A stretch of 64,000 nt of DNA from Parvibaculaceae bacterium (lineage in GTDB: Bacteria; Pseudomonadota; Alphaproteobacteria; Parvibaculales; Parvibaculaceae). The stretch is from NCBI GenBank assembly GCA_019636015.1, contig JAHBYJ010000001.1, positions 372,001 to 436,000 on the forward strand, read 5' to 3'. Numbering within the stretch: position 1 is the stretch's first letter; every line of letters begins with the position of its first letter. The notes below the pieces were generated by a model. That model was not told the DNA's origin and searched no databases. It worked only from the letters and a program-made list of their open reading frames with translations. The position numbers were made by a program, and so were the translations under genes. Below, piece by piece: positions 51,182 to 60,595 of this stretch.

Positions 51182-52540
51182 ATGAGTTTTGCAGACAAGA
51201 CCGCGCTTGAGCTTGGCCGCGCCTTCGAGGCGGGAACCGCCGATCCGCGCGAGGTGACGGAGGAATTTCTCGAGCGCGCGGGCCTCCTGGACCCGGACAA
51301 CCGCGTCTATGTGCGCCTGCTTGAACGCCGCGCCCGTTGGGAAGCGGACGCCGCAAGCGACCGCGCGAGACGCGGCCTCCGCCGCCATGCGCTCGACGGC
51401 GTGCCGCTCTCCTGGAAAGACCTTTTCGATGTCGCGGGCGAGGCGACGGCCGCAGGCTCGCTCGCGCTCAAGTCCCGCGTGCCCGAACATGATGCCGAGG
51501 TGCTCGCCCGGGCAACGCGGCTGGGCTCTGTCGCGCTCGGCAAGACCACGATGACCGAGCTCGCCTTTTCCGGTCTCGGCATCAATCCGAAATTCGGCAC
51601 GCCCGCCAATCCGCATGACGAAAAAATCGAGCGCGTGCCGGGCGGCTCCTCGGCGGGCGCCGGCGTCTCCGTCGCCGCCGGTCTCGCACCCGCCGCCGTC
51701 GGCACGGATACGGGCGGCTCCGTGCGCATCCCCGCCGCCTGGAACGGTCTTGTCGGCTTGAAGACGAGCGCCGGCCGCCTGCCGCTCAAGGGCACCGTGC
51801 CACTCTCGCCCACCTTCGACACGGTGGGCCCGCTCGCGAAGGATGTGGAAGACGCGAACGCGCTGCTGGCCCTGCTCGAAGGCCGCGCCGCGCGCCCGCT
51901 TCACGCGGCGGGTCTCAGCCGCGCCACTTTCTGGCTGCCGCAGGGCGGTATCGTCTGGGAGAGCGTCGAGCCGCCGATCCGCTCCGCGCTCGACAATGCC
52001 ATCCGCCGTCTCGTGCGCGCGGGCGCGCGCATCGCCGAACATCCGCTGCCGGAACTCGACGAGGTTCACGCACTCGCCTGGGACCCGAAGGCAAGCCGCC
52101 TCGTCGCGGAAGCCTATGCACAATGGGGCGGCATGCTCGCCGCCAATGAAAGCCTCGTCTACCGCCCGGTCTTCGAGCGCGTCATGGCGGGCGAAAAACT
52201 CATGGCGGGCGATCTCGTGCGCGCCGACCTGAAGCGACGGGACATCGCGGCGCGCTACCTCGCCGCGACCGCGGGCGTCGATGCGGTAATCCTGCCGACC
52301 GTCGCCATCGCTCCGCCGCCGATCGCCGAGCTTGAAGCGGGCGGCGAACCTTACGGCCGGGCAAACCGCCTCGCGCTCCGCAACACCACCATCGGCAATC
52401 AGCTCGGCCTTGCCGCCCTTTCGCTTCCCTGCGGGCAGGACGATAACGGCCTTCCCATCGGCCTTATGCTGCAGGCTGCTCCGGGCACGGAAGAAAAACT
52501 GCTCTCGCTCGCCCTCGCGCTTGAGCGCCTCCTCAAATGA
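51182..52540 (+). CDS. Amidase-signature family protein
   Basis: 452 residues from the ATG at 51182 with GAGGAG upstream. The Ser-cisSer-Lys triad is complete: Lys79 (SWKDLFD), Ser156 (GGSSAGAG) and Ser180 (GTDTGGSVRIPA). The C-terminal region is ordinary for the family. No gatB or gatC gene is adjacent and the length is that of a stand-alone amidase, so a GatA role is less likely. Substrate unknown. A hairpin follows. Confidence 0.9.
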   Translation: MSFADKTALELGRAFEAGTADPREVTEEFLERAGLLDPDNRVYVRLLERRARWEADAASDRARRGLRRHALDGVPLSWKDLFDVAGEATAAGSLALKSRVPEHDAEVLARATRLGSVALGKTTMTELAFSGLGINPKFGTPANPHDEKIERVPGGSSAGAGVSVAAGLAPAAVGTDTGGSVRIPAAWNGLVGLKTSAGRLPLKGTVPLSPTFDTVGPLAKDVEDANALLALLEGRAARPLHAAGLSRATFWLPQGGIVWESVEPPIRSALDNAIRRLVRAGARIAEHPLPELDEVHALAWDPKASRLVAEAYAQWGGMLAANESLVYRPVFERVMAGEKLMAGDLVRADLKRRDIAARYLAATAGVDAVILPTVAIAPPPIAELEAGGEPYGRANRLALRNTTIGNQLGLAALSLPCGQDDNGLPIGLMLQAAPGTEEKLLSLALALERLLK

Positions 52541-52570
52541 AAAGGCCCCGGCATCGCTGCCGGGGCCCTT
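52541..52570 (-). terminator. Terminator between the convergent amidase and PQQ dehydrogenase genes
   Basis: Stem GGCCCCGGCA (52544-52553), loop TCGC, TGCCGGGGCC (52558-52567). TTTT follows on the minus strand, so it works mainly for the PQQ dehydrogenase, possibly both. Confidence 0.85.
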
Positions 52571-52592
52571 CCCACCTGATCCTTGAGAAAGA

Positions 52593-54797
52593 TCAGTTCG
52601 TCGCTTCCTGCCGCGCCCGGTCTTCAAGTGCGCGCTTCTGGATATAGGACTTGATCGCCTTCACGTCTTCTTCCGACAGATGGTCGGCGAAGCTCGCCAT
52701 GCCGTTGTCGGAAAGAATGCCGCCGCGCACGATATCGTCGAACACGGCCCGCACATTCTCGTTCATGCGGCGCAGGTCCGGCGTGACGCCGGGCGAAATC
52801 GCCAGCGCGCCGTGGCAGAGCATGCAATAGGTCGCATAGCCGATCTCGCCATGCCGCACCTCTTCTTCCGAAGCGGTGAGTGCCGGCCATTCCGGGATCG
52901 ACTGATCGCGGAGCGCAAGCTGCGGCAGTTCCCCGCCGCCGCCGATCTTGAAGGCGATGAGACGGCCCTCATTGCCATACTTCGCCGCCGCCGATGTGCG
53001 CGCATCGCCCGAAACGATGTTGACGCCGCCCCAGCCCGCAAGCACGGCGATATACTGCTCGCCATCGACCGTATAGGTCACGGGCGCGGCGACGATGCCG
53101 GTCTGGATATATTGCGACCAGACGCGTTCGCCCGTATCCGCCTTGTAGGCATGGAAATAGCCATCCGCCGTGCCCTGGAAGACGAGATTGCCGGCCGTCG
53201 CAAGCACGCCGCCATTGAGCGGCGCCGGATATTCCGCCTGCCAGCGCGGTTCGCCCGTCACCGGATCCCAGGCTTTCAGATAGCCCTTCTCGGTCGGGAT
53301 TTCCGGCAGCGCGTTGATCGCATCGATATAGGCGGTCCAGTCGATGCCGGTGTTCCACCAGTTCTTCTTCACTTCATATTCGCCGTCGCGCTTCCACTGT
53401 TCGGAGAGCGAATAGATGCCGGCGATGTCCTGCGTCGGGATATAGACGAGGCCGGTGCCCGGATGGAAAGCCATCGGGTGCCAGTTATGCGCGCCATTGG
53501 CCGACGGCAGCACGAAGGCCGTGCGGTCGCCGAATTCGCCTTCGCCCGTTTCGACGGGGCGCCCCGTCTCGAGGTCGACATGGCTTGCCCATGTAACGGT
53601 CGAGAAGGGATTGGCCGAGATGAGCTCGCCCGTGTGCCGGTCGAGCACATAGAAGAAACCGTTCTTCGGCGCCTGCATGATGACGTTGCGCAGCTTCCCG
53701 TCGATCTCGATATCGGCAAGCATCAAGGGCTGCGTCGCCGTGTAGTCCCAATTGTCGCCGGGCGTCGTCTGGTAATACCACTTCATCCGGCCCGTATCCG
53801 CGTCGAGCGCAAGGATCGACGAGAGATAGAGATTGTCGCCGCCGCCGGGCGAGCGGATTTCGCGCGTCCAGGGCGAGCCGTTGCCGGTGCCGACGAAGAG
53901 CGTGTTGGTCTCCGGCTCGAACACCATCGAGTCCCAGGCCGTGCCGCCGCCGCCCACCTTCCACCACTCGCCGCCCTTCCAGGTCGGCACCGCGGCTTCG
54001 AGTTCTGGATGTTCGAGCGGCTCGCTCGGATCGCCCGGCACCGTGTAGAAGCGCCAGGCCTCTTCGCCCGTCTCCGTGTCATAGGCGGTGATGTAGCCGC
54101 GCACGCCATATTCGCCGCCGCCATTGCCGATCACGACCTTGTCGTTGAAGACGCGCGGCGCGCCGGTGATCGTGTAGGGCGGTCCGGGGATCGTGTTCAC
54201 TTCCCAGACGACCGATCCGTCCTTCGCATCGAGCGCGAAGAGCCGCCCGTCGAAACTCGCCGAATAGACGCGGCCCTTCCACACCGCGACACCGCGATTG
54301 ACGACGTCGCAGCAGCCATAGCGGCCCCACTCGCCCGGCACTTCCGGATCGAAGCGCCAGAGTTCCTCGCCCGACTTCGCATCGACCGCGATGGTGATGC
54401 CCCAGTTGAGCGAGAGATACATGACGCCATCGACCACGATCGGCGTCGCCTCGAGGCCGCGCGTCGTATAGGTGTCGGTCGACCAGGCAAGCGACAGCTC
54501 GCCGATATTCTCCGCCGTGATCTGGTCGAGCGGCGAATAGCGCTGCTCGTCATAGGTGCGGCCATGCGCGAGCCAGTTGCCGGGTTCGCTGTCGGCATTG
54601 ACGATGCGCTCGAGATCGACGCCCGTCACGCCTTCGATGCGGGGTGCTTCCGTCGCCGCCGGCGCCTCTGCCACCACAGGCTCTGCGGGAGCCGCCTCCT
54701 CGCCGCCGCCGATGAACTGCCAGCCGATGAAACCGGCCAGCACCAGCCCCGCCGCGGCATTCACCGCCACGGGCCAATTCTTCGCTAGATCAGCCAT
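52593..54797 (-). CDS. PQQ-dependent alcohol dehydrogenase with fused cytochrome c, membrane-anchored
   Basis: 734 residues. An N-terminal hydrophobic segment (13-30) looks like an anchor, followed by an Ala/Glu/Pro linker. The eight-bladed PQQ domain has vicinal cysteines Cys162-Cys163 (GCCDVV) and the catalytic Asp351 in PGDNWDYTATQP; residue 353 is Thr, not the second Asp of lanthanide types, so calcium is likely. The C-terminal cytochrome c has CMLCH (658-662) and a Met ligand near 699 (NGMASF). This is the quinohemoprotein layout (type II/III alcohol dehydrogenase). It oxidises alcohols in the periplasm and passes electrons through heme. No pqq genes are in the window. Confidence 0.92.
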   Translation of the reverse strand: MADLAKNWPVAVNAAAGLVLAGFIGWQFIGGGEEAAPAEPVVAEAPAATEAPRIEGVTGVDLERIVNADSEPGNWLAHGRTYDEQRYSPLDQITAENIGELSLAWSTDTYTTRGLEATPIVVDGVMYLSLNWGITIAVDAKSGEELWRFDPEVPGEWGRYGCCDVVNRGVAVWKGRVYSASFDGRLFALDAKDGSVVWEVNTIPGPPYTITGAPRVFNDKVVIGNGGGEYGVRGYITAYDTETGEEAWRFYTVPGDPSEPLEHPELEAAVPTWKGGEWWKVGGGGTAWDSMVFEPETNTLFVGTGNGSPWTREIRSPGGGDNLYLSSILALDADTGRMKWYYQTTPGDNWDYTATQPLMLADIEIDGKLRNVIMQAPKNGFFYVLDRHTGELISANPFSTVTWASHVDLETGRPVETGEGEFGDRTAFVLPSANGAHNWHPMAFHPGTGLVYIPTQDIAGIYSLSEQWKRDGEYEVKKNWWNTGIDWTAYIDAINALPEIPTEKGYLKAWDPVTGEPRWQAEYPAPLNGGVLATAGNLVFQGTADGYFHAYKADTGERVWSQYIQTGIVAAPVTYTVDGEQYIAVLAGWGGVNIVSGDARTSAAAKYGNEGRLIAFKIGGGGELPQLALRDQSIPEWPALTASEEEVRHGEIGYATYCMLCHGALAISPGVTPDLRRMNENVRAVFDDIVRGGILSDNGMASFADHLSEEDVKAIKSYIQKRALEDRARQEATN

Positions 54798-55206
54798 GGA
54801 CCTCCCCGTCCCTGATGCGCCCTGTCCTCCGGCGCCTGCCTCTTTATGCGGAGCTTTTCTCCGCCTTTTTGTTGCAAAACTCTAGCTCAAGGCCAGAGGC
54901 CGGAAAACCCACCCCATCCCCCAAATTGCCGGCTCGCCCGGGCGCGGGCCTTGTGACCGGCGGAAAGCATGACGCCTGTTTTTTAGGCATATTTTTAAAT
55001 CCGCTCATTTATTGGGCAACAAATTGCGCCTTTGCCGCTGCCATCGGCAGTTCTCCCGGAAATTGCCTCGATATTTCATGGGGATAGCCAGAATTTGGGC
55101 AGCGGCACGCTTTTTGAGAAGCAAAGGCCCGTGAGGGCCCGCCGCCGGGAGACGGAGGGACCCCGCAGGCAAGCCGGCATCCGACCCGGCATTCATGGAG
55201 AGAGAC
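54798..55206. other. Upstream region of the first ammonium transporter gene
   Basis: 409 bp without a gene. Features: an AT-rich patch near 54980-55015, a small CTGCC-ATC-GGCAG repeat near 55040, and a sigma-54-like promoter at 55104-55118. No NtrC-type palindrome was found. Confidence 0.6.
55104..55118 (+). promoter_or_regulatory. Sigma-54-like promoter of the first amtB
   Basis: GGCACG (-24) and TTGAG (-12) with GG-N10-GA spacing. The -12 element has GA where the consensus has GC. It ends about 88 bp ahead of the start codon. Confidence 0.6.
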
Positions 55207-56541
55207 ATGCTCAACCTCGAAACAGGGAGCCTCATCCGCAGGGCCGCATTCGGCGCGGCGGCGGTTCCCCTCGCATGGGCGGCGACGGCAGGCGCTGCTC
55301 TGGCACAGGAAGAAGTCCCCACCATCAGCGCCGGCGACACGGCCTGGATGATCGTGGCGACGGCCCTCGTGCTGATGATGACCATTCCGGGCCTCGCCCT
55401 TTTCTATGGCGGCATGGTCCGCAAGAAGAACGTCGTCGCCATGACGGCGCAGAATTTCGTTCTCGCCGCGCTCATGAGCATCGTCTGGATCGCGGTCGGC
55501 TATTCGCTGGCCTTCGGCGATGGTGGCTCGATGAACGCCTGGATCGGCAATCTCGACAATTTCTTCCTCGCGAACCTCTCGGTGGATTCGATCTCCGGCA
55601 CCATTCCGGAGAGCGTCTTCATGATGTTCCAGATGACCTTCGCCATCATCACGCCGGCGCTCATCACCGGCGCCTATGCGGACCGCATGAAGTTCTCGAG
55701 CATGCTCGTCTTCATGGTGCTCTGGTCGATCTTCATCTATGCGCCGGTCTGCCACTGGGTCTGGGGCGGCGGCTTCCTCGGTTCGGACGGCGTGCTCGAT
55801 TTCGCGGGCGGCACCGTGGTGCATATCAATGCGGGCATCGCCGGTCTCGTCGCGGTTCTCGTGCTTGGGCCCCGCAAGGGCTTCCGCACCGAGAACATGG
55901 CGCCGCACAATGTCGTGCTCACCATGATCGGCGCCGCCTTCCTCTGGGTCGGCTGGTTCGGCTTCAATGCGGGCTCGCAGCTCGCCGCCGACGGCCGCGC
56001 GGGCATGGCGATGGCCGTGACGCAGGTTGCCGCAGCCGCCGCGGTTCTCGCCTGGATGGCCGCCGAATGGTTCGTTCACAAGAAGCCGACGCTGCTCGGC
56101 CTCGCGACCGGCGCGGTTGCCGGCCTCGTCGCGATCACGCCGGCCGCCGGTTTCGTCAATCCGCTCGGCGCCTTCTGGATCGGCATTGCCTCGGGCCTGA
56201 TCTGCTTCGTCGCCTCGACCAGCATGAAGAAGGCGCTCGGCTATGACGACGCGCTCGACGTCTTCGGCGTCCATGCGGTCGGCGGTATCGTCGGCGCGAT
56301 CCTGACCGGCGTCTTCGCCACCGCCGCGATCACCGGCGCCGATGCGCCGCTCGGCGCGATCGACGGCAACTGGGCGCAGGTCTGGCTGCAGGTGAAGGGC
56401 GTTCTCGCAACGATCGTCTATTGCGGCATCGGCACCTTCATCCTGCTCATGCTGACGCGCCTGATCATGGGTCTGCGCGTCGAGCCGCAGCAGGAAATCG
56501 AAGGTCTCGACATCAGCCTGCACGGCGAGACGGTGCACTGA
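55207..56541 (+). CDS. amtB: Ammonium transporter Amt, first copy
   Basis: 444 residues from the ATG at 55207 (GGAGAGAG upstream; an ATG at 55195 overlaps that site). A signal peptide precedes the mature N-terminus (AALAQEEV, near 34), then 11 membrane helices. The pore twin histidines are His206 (VVHINAG) and His356 (FGVHAVGG), with the conserved DFAGG aspartate. This is the E. coli AmtB-like copy. The C-tail is typical for GlnK binding (VEPQQEIEGLDISLHGETVH). A strong terminator separates it from glnK, so the transcripts are probably distinct. Confidence 0.95.
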   Translation: MLNLETGSLIRRAAFGAAAVPLAWAATAGAALAQEEVPTISAGDTAWMIVATALVLMMTIPGLALFYGGMVRKKNVVAMTAQNFVLAALMSIVWIAVGYSLAFGDGGSMNAWIGNLDNFFLANLSVDSISGTIPESVFMMFQMTFAIITPALITGAYADRMKFSSMLVFMVLWSIFIYAPVCHWVWGGGFLGSDGVLDFAGGTVVHINAGIAGLVAVLVLGPRKGFRTENMAPHNVVLTMIGAAFLWVGWFGFNAGSQLAADGRAGMAMAVTQVAAAAAVLAWMAAEWFVHKKPTLLGLATGAVAGLVAITPAAGFVNPLGAFWIGIASGLICFVASTSMKKALGYDDALDVFGVHAVGGIVGAILTGVFATAAITGADAPLGAIDGNWAQVWLQVKGVLATIVYCGIGTFILLMLTRLIMGLRVEPQQEIEGLDISLHGETVH

Positions 56542-56567
56542 TACGCACTCACACATGTTGCACGCGG

Positions 56568-56598
56568 GAAAGGGCGCTCCTCCGGGAGCGCCCTTTTC
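56568..56598 (+). terminator. Terminator after the first amtB
   Basis: Stem AGGGCGCTCC (56571-56580), loop TCCG, GGAGCGCCCT (56585-56594), followed by TTT. Confidence 0.9.
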
Positions 56599-56648
56599 AT
56601 ATGGCGGCCGCGATGCGCTTTTTCCGTGCGCTGACCTTTCGGGCCCCT

Positions 56649-56665
56649 TGCACAGAATTTGTGCA
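56649..56665. promoter_or_regulatory. NtrC-like binding palindrome upstream of glnK
   Basis: TGCACA-GAATT-TGTGCA, matching the NtrC pattern TGCACC-N5-GGTGCA at 10 of 12 arm positions, about 150 bp upstream of the predicted transcript start. Confidence 0.65.
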
Positions 56666-56781
56666 TCGCTGCGCTTCTCATCGGGCAGCGCCTCCGCGAG
56701 ACCCGGCAGCCCCGCACAAGATATGCGCGAAACGCGCGGGATTCGGCAGTTTTCCCACGCTCCCGCGCAAGGGCTGCAAGC

Positions 56782-56796
56782 GGCACGGTTCTTGAT
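56782..56796 (+). promoter_or_regulatory. Sigma-54-like promoter of glnK
   Basis: GGCACGGTTCTTGAT: -24 GGCACG and -12 TTGAT, GG-N10-GA. Same GA variant as the other two amt promoters here. The ATG of glnK is about 117 bp downstream. Confidence 0.65.
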
Positions 56797-56861
56797 AGTG
56801 ACTGAAGGCTTGCTTCCGTCCGGGCATGGCTCGCTTGGCGATTTCCGGAGAGGAGCGATGA

Positions 56862-57251
<390 letters not shown>

Positions 57252-57313
57252 TCCTTACACGGATCGACGGCTTCCGGTAACGGGGAAGGCAACCCTCGAA
57301 CGAGAGAGGAACT

Positions 57314-58654
57314 ATGACCAATATCGGACGATACACAAGGCTGGCAGGACTGGCGGGCATGAGCCTGCTGGCCATGGCCGCCCCTGCATTCGCGCAGGAA
57401 ATCGAAGAGGTGGCCGAGGAGGCCTTCACTCTGACCGCGCCGGAAACGGCCTACATCTTCAACACCCTGCTCTTCCTCATTGGCGGTTTCCTCGTCATGT
57501 GGATGGCGGCGGGCTTCGCGATGCTCGAGGCGGGCCTTGTCCGCTCCAAGAACGTCGCCATGCAGTGCACGAAGAACATCTCGCTCTTCTCGATCGCTGT
57601 CATCATGTACTACCTCGTCGGCTACAACCTGATGTATGACGGCGTGGATGGCGGTTACTTCGGATCGATCTCGCTCTGGGGCGTGGACGATTCCGGCGGC
57701 GTCGCCGAAGACGGCACGGGCTATGCGGCCGCATCCGACTGGTTCTTCCAGGTCGTGTTCGTGGCGACCGCTGCCTCGATCGTGTCGGGCACGCTTGCCG
57801 AGCGCATCAAGCTCTGGCCCTTCCTCCTCTTCACGGTCTTCCTGACCGGCGCCATCTACCCGATCCAGGGTGCCTGGCAGTGGGGCGGCGGCTGGCTCAG
57901 CGAAATGGGCTTCTCCGACTTCGCAGGTTCGACCATCGTCCACTCCACGGGCGGCTGGGCGGCTCTCATGGGCGCCATCGTTCTTGGCCCCCGCATCGGC
58001 AAGTATGTGAAGGGCGGCGGCGTGAACCCGCTCCCCGGCTCCTCCATGCCGCTCGCGACGCTCGGCACCTTCATCCTGTGGCTCGGCTGGTTCGGCTTCA
58101 ACGGCGCCTCGCAGCTTGCCATCGGCACGGTTGCCGACGCGCAGGCCGTCTCGACCGTGTTCATCAACACGAACATGGCCGCTGCCGGCGGCGTGATCGC
58201 CGCGATGATCCTGACGCAGCTTCTCTACAAGAAGGTCGACGTCACCATGGCGCTGAACGGCGCCCTGGCCGGTCTCGTCTCCATCACCGCCGAACCGCTT
58301 GCGCCAACGCTTGGCTGGGCGCTCGGCATCGGCGCCGTCGGCGGCGTGATCGTGGTCCTCACGGTTCCGCTCCTCGACAAGCTCCATATCGACGACGTGG
58401 TGGGCGCGATCCCCGTCCATCTCTTCGCCGGCATCTGGGGCACCATGGCGGTGCCGCTGACCAATGCGGACACGAACTTCGCCACCCAGGCGACGGGCGT
58501 GATCTCCATCGGCATCTTCGTCGCCGTGACGAGCCTCGTGCTCTGGCTGGCGCTCCGCTTCACGATCGGCATCCGCTGCACGGAAGAGGAAGAGATGATC
58601 GGCCTCGACAAGGCGGAAATCGGCGTCGAAGCCTATCCGGAATTCACCAGCTGA
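57314..58654 (+). CDS. amtB: Ammonium transporter Amt, second copy
   Basis: 446 residues with a signal peptide (cut after AFAQ near 28), GAGAGGA before the ATG. Twin histidines His210 (TIVHSTGG) and His369 (IPVHLFAG), GSTIVHSTGGW and FILWLGWFGFNGASQL. It differs from the first copy (longer loops, HSTGGWAALMGA) and resembles the Amt type of plants and of the third copy more. The C-tail GIRCTEEEEMIGLDKAEIG is a GlnK-contact region. Downstream of glnK. Confidence 0.95.
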   Translation: MTNIGRYTRLAGLAGMSLLAMAAPAFAQEIEEVAEEAFTLTAPETAYIFNTLLFLIGGFLVMWMAAGFAMLEAGLVRSKNVAMQCTKNISLFSIAVIMYYLVGYNLMYDGVDGGYFGSISLWGVDDSGGVAEDGTGYAAASDWFFQVVFVATAASIVSGTLAERIKLWPFLLFTVFLTGAIYPIQGAWQWGGGWLSEMGFSDFAGSTIVHSTGGWAALMGAIVLGPRIGKYVKGGGVNPLPGSSMPLATLGTFILWLGWFGFNGASQLAIGTVADAQAVSTVFINTNMAAAGGVIAAMILTQLLYKKVDVTMALNGALAGLVSITAEPLAPTLGWALGIGAVGGVIVVLTVPLLDKLHIDDVVGAIPVHLFAGIWGTMAVPLTNADTNFATQATGVISIGIFVAVTSLVLWLALRFTIGIRCTEEEEMIGLDKAEIGVEAYPEFTS

Positions 58655-58748
58655 CGAATCTCTCGGGCGGGGCCTTTCCTCAGAGGCCCCGCTCTCTCCC
58701 ACGGCCGCCCGCCCCTTGCCACCACTTCCGGGCCGGGCGGCATCACTT

Positions 58749-58781
58749 GAGCCCGCGGGTCCCCCCTGCGGGCTCTTTTTT
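58749..58781 (+). terminator. Terminator after the second amtB
   Basis: Stem GAGCCCGC (58749-58756) / GCGGGCTC (58768-58775) followed by TTTTTT. Ends the glnK-amtB transcript. Confidence 0.88.
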
Positions 58782-58948
58782 CGCCCGGGACGCCGCCCGC
58801 CCAATCCCGTGGCATTTTCTCGATATGCATAAAAATTAGTCCGGTTGCCTCGAAATGCAGGCCATTCCATAGGCATCCGCTGCGCCGGCCTGCCTGCTTA
58901 TTTTCCCTAAGCCCCTGATCCATAAGGGGCGGTTCCTGCCCGCTTCAC

Positions 58949-58964
58949 TGGCATGCATATTGAT
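58949..58964 (+). promoter_or_regulatory. Sigma-54-like promoter of the third amt gene
   Basis: TGGCATGCATATTGAT: -24 TGGCATG, -12 TTGAT, GG-N10-GA. About 118 bp ahead of the start codon. Confidence 0.55.
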
Positions 58965-59081
58965 TATGCAATGCGCTGAAGAATGAGGCCGCGTGGTCCC
59001 TGCCGGGGCTCTCTGCGGCCCGGCTCCGCACCGGCGGCTCAACACCGGGCGGAGAGGTGGCACTGGAAAGGGAGAACCTTC

Positions 59082-60341
59082 ATGGAAGAGATCGAGACTG
59101 CGGCCGCGGCCAGCCTTGGCGCGGGCGGCGATGTGTTTTTCATTCTCTTGGGCGCGATCCTCGTCTTCGCGATGCATTCGGGCTTCGCATTCCTCGAGGT
59201 CGGCACGGTCCGCCACAAGAACCAGGTGAACGCGCTGGTGAAGATCCTCGCGGATTTCGGCGTCTCGACCGTCGCCTATTTCCTGATCGGCTACATGGTC
59301 GCCTATGGCGTGACCTTCTTCGTCAACGCCGCGGTGCTGAGCGGCGCCGAGCCCATGGAAGGCGTGGAGTTCGGACCGCAGGGTCTCTCGCTCGTCAAAT
59401 TCTTCTTCCTCCTCACCTTCGCCGCCGCGATCCCCGCGATCATCTCGGGCGGCATTGCCGAGCGCGCGCGCTTCTGGCCGCAGGCGGCCGCGACCGCCAT
59501 CATCGTCGGCCTCGTCTATCCCTTCTATGAGGGCCTCGTCTGGAACGGCAATTTCGGCTTCCAGGACTGGCTCGAAGCTACCTTCGGCGCGCCCTTCAAC
59601 GATTTCGCGGGCTCGATCGTCGTTCATGGCGTGGGCGGCTGGCTCGCCTTCTCGGCCGTGATCCTCCTCGGCAAGCGGCAAGGCCGCTACACGAAGGACG
59701 GCAAGCTCATCGGCTTCCCGCCCTCCTCGATCCCCTGGCTCGCGCTCGGCTCCTGGCTGCTCTGCATCGGCTGGTTCGGCTTCAATGTCGTCTCCGCCCA
59801 GTCGCTCGAAGGCGTTTCGGGCCTCGTCGCCATGAACTCGCTGCTCGCCATGGCGGGCGGCATCCTCGCCGCCCTCGTCGCCGGCAAGAACGACCCGGGC
59901 TTCATCCATAACGGCGCGCTGGCCGGCCTCGTCGCCGTCTGCGCCGGTTCGAACATCATGCACCCGGCCGGCTCCTTCGTGGTCGGCGCGGTCGCGGGCG
60001 CACTTTTCGTCTACATGTTCGATGCCTGCCAGCGCCGCTTCAGGATCGACGACGTGCTGGGCGTCTGGCCGCTGCACGGGCTTTGCGGCCTCTGGGGCGG
60101 CATCGCGGCGGGGATTTTCGGCCTGACCGAACTTGGCGGCCTCGGCGGCGTCACCTTCATGAGCCAGCTGGTCGGCTCGCTCGCGGGCGTCACCTATGCG
60201 GCGGTCGCGGGCCTTGCGGTCTATGGGCTTCTGAAGGTCACCGTGGGCATCCGCCTCACCCCCGAGGAGGAACATCGCGGCGCCGACCTCTCGATCCACC
60301 AGATCGGCGCCAACCCGGAATCGGAGATTCCGCAACGCTGA
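59082..60341 (+). CDS. amtB: Ammonium transporter Amt, third copy
   Basis: 419 residues from the ATG at 59082 (AAGGGAG upstream). No cleavable signal peptide; the first helix starts near residue 17 (VFFILLGAILVFAMHSGFAFLEVG). Twin histidines His182 (VVHGVGG) and His332 (WPLHGLCG); the DFAG aspartate is kept. The C-tail has GIRLTPEEEHRGADLSIHQIG, close to that of the second copy. It has its own sigma-54-like promoter and no clear terminator. Confidence 0.95.
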   Translation: MEEIETAAAASLGAGGDVFFILLGAILVFAMHSGFAFLEVGTVRHKNQVNALVKILADFGVSTVAYFLIGYMVAYGVTFFVNAAVLSGAEPMEGVEFGPQGLSLVKFFFLLTFAAAIPAIISGGIAERARFWPQAAATAIIVGLVYPFYEGLVWNGNFGFQDWLEATFGAPFNDFAGSIVVHGVGGWLAFSAVILLGKRQGRYTKDGKLIGFPPSSIPWLALGSWLLCIGWFGFNVVSAQSLEGVSGLVAMNSLLAMAGGILAALVAGKNDPGFIHNGALAGLVAVCAGSNIMHPAGSFVVGAVAGALFVYMFDACQRRFRIDDVLGVWPLHGLCGLWGGIAAGIFGLTELGGLGGVTFMSQLVGSLAGVTYAAVAGLAVYGLLKVTVGIRLTPEEEHRGADLSIHQIGANPESEIPQR

Positions 60342-60386
60342 CCGGAACCCGCGCCGGACCACGGGAAGCAACCCATAACGGATTTG

Positions 60387-60401
60387 TTAACGCGCCGTTA
60401 A
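60387..60401. promoter_or_regulatory. Possible CtrA box TTAA-N7-TTAA
   Basis: TTAACG-CGC-CGTTAA is a perfect palindrome that also fits the CtrA consensus TTAA-N7-TTAA. It lies about 195 bp upstream of the aminotransferase gene that overlaps ftsK. Confidence 0.4.
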
Positions 60402-60595
60402 ATATTTGCTTCCAATTTTGTGGATAAGGCGCGGGAATTCCACAGTTTTTTCCACCGGGCGAAGCGGGCCTGAGTACTGGACCGCTTCGCCGCCCATGGT
60501 TAAGATCGCGCCGTTCTGCTCTTCGGGCTATTTACCCGGTCCATGCGTATCTTGTGGCGCGCGGGTCGGACGCCACAGGAACTTGTGCGATCCCC

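Larger units (their letters stand above)
58655..59081. other. Region between the second and third amt genes
   Basis: 427 bp without a gene. It holds the terminator at 58749-58781, an AT-rich region near 58810-58900 and a sigma-54-like promoter at 58949-58964. No clear NtrC palindrome. Confidence 0.65.

Noticed and set aside
51182..52540. GatA subunit of the Glu-tRNA(Gln) amidotransferase
   Set aside because: No gatB or gatC nearby and no GatA-specific segments; a general amidase-signature enzyme fits better.
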